7,116 bases of DNA, from assembly GCA_017939945.1 (NCBI GenBank), contig JAGAZS010000363.1:1-7116 (forward strand), given 5' to 3'. Position numbers and translations under genes: made by a program. Shown piece by piece: positions 7,028-7,116 of the stretch (within the stretch, counting starts at the first letter, position 1; the number at the start of each line of letters is the position of its first letter). This DNA is from Schwartzia sp. (in: firmicutes) (lineage in GTDB: Bacteria > Bacillota > Negativicutes > Selenomonadales > Selenomonadaceae). The notes beneath the pieces were generated by a model, which was not told the DNA's origin, did not search any database, and saw nothing but the letters and a program-made list of their open reading frames with translations.

Positions 7028-7040
7028 TCACCAAAACGGG

Positions 7041-7087
7041 CGCTCCCTTGTTTTTCGGACACAAAAAAGAATAAAATGAAGGGAGCG
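7041..7087. repeat. Perfect 9-bp inverted repeat with a 29-nt spacer
   Basis: CGCTCCCTT (7041-7049) and AAGGGAGCG (7079-7087) are exact reverse complements. The right arm shares bases with the terminator-like hairpin at 7081-7097, so only one of the two stems can form at a time. Confidence 0.5.
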
Positions 7088-7097
7088 GCTCACTCCC
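7063..7097 (-). terminator. Terminator-like hairpin for a minus-strand transcript from beyond the right edge
   Basis: In minus-strand RNA, GGGAGU (7097-7092) pairs with GCUCCC (7086-7081), one pair being a U-G wobble, around a 5-nt loop. A U-rich run ending in UUUUUU (down to 7063) follows. The stem is short, so strength is uncertain. It could end the gene to the right, or attenuate a transcript running into ispH. Confidence 0.5.
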
Positions 7098-7116
7098 CGA
7101 CAAAAAGTAAGCCGTG

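Larger units (their letters stand above)
6782..7116. other. AT-rich intergenic region upstream of ispH
   Basis: About 335 bases with no convincing gene and clearly richer in A and T than the flanking coding DNA. It contains, left to right, a likely ispH promoter (-10 at 6822-6827), two TTGTGG copies (minus strand) 21 bp apart, a weak candidate small ORF on the minus strand (6897 to 6772), a plus-strand promoter (6966-6993), an imperfect palindrome (6989-7027) and a hairpin-rich segment (7041-7114). No tRNA or rRNA was recognised. Confidence 0.7.

Noticed and set aside
7076..7116. Plus-strand ATG at 7076 with an open frame to the window edge, as the gene served by the divergent promoter
   Set aside because: No ribosome binding site precedes it, it lies within the inverted-repeat segment, and too few codons are visible to judge coding.

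Overview
The window looks like a housekeeping stretch of a GC-rich, Gram-positive-lineage bacterium. The gene set and order (ispH, an S1-domain protein, mutS, mutL, then an RsmJ-like methyltransferase), the endonuclease-type MutL and the four-domain S1 protein fit the Firmicutes. My best guess is Negativicutes (Selenomonas-like). That placement comes from remembered gene order and protein resemblance, not from a search.

Every recognisable gene lies on the minus strand, so transcription runs from right to left. From right to left the layout is: (a) 6782-7116, an AT-rich intergenic region with an extended -10 for ispH, a good plus-strand promoter overlapping an imperfect palindrome, and a terminator-like hairpin for whatever lies beyond the right edge; (b) ispH, the last enzyme of the MEP isoprenoid pathway, overlapping by 13 bp in a different frame with (c) a GTG-started gene for an S1-type RNA-binding protein; (d) a strong intrinsic terminator at 4833-4866; (e) mutS, mutL and the start of a class I SAM-dependent methyltransferase gene that runs off the left edge.

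The two functional blocks are an isoprenoid/translation pair (ispH plus S1) and a mismatch-repair block. mutS/mutL share a 4-bp ATGA overlap. The mutL stop makes the same ATGA with an upstream ATG of the methyltransferase, although that gene's ribosome binding site favours the ATG two codons further in. MutS recognises mismatches. MutL carries the metal-dependent endonuclease motifs, as expected for a MutH-independent, methylation-independent repair pathway.

The proteins are orthodox, and I see no mobile element, CRISPR array, tRNA or rRNA. The points worth a second look are in the junctions: a terminator so close to mutS that no promoter fits between them, an out-of-frame ispH/S1 overlap where related bacteria have a gene fusion, and a structured intergenic region with a divergent promoter and competing hairpins at the right edge.
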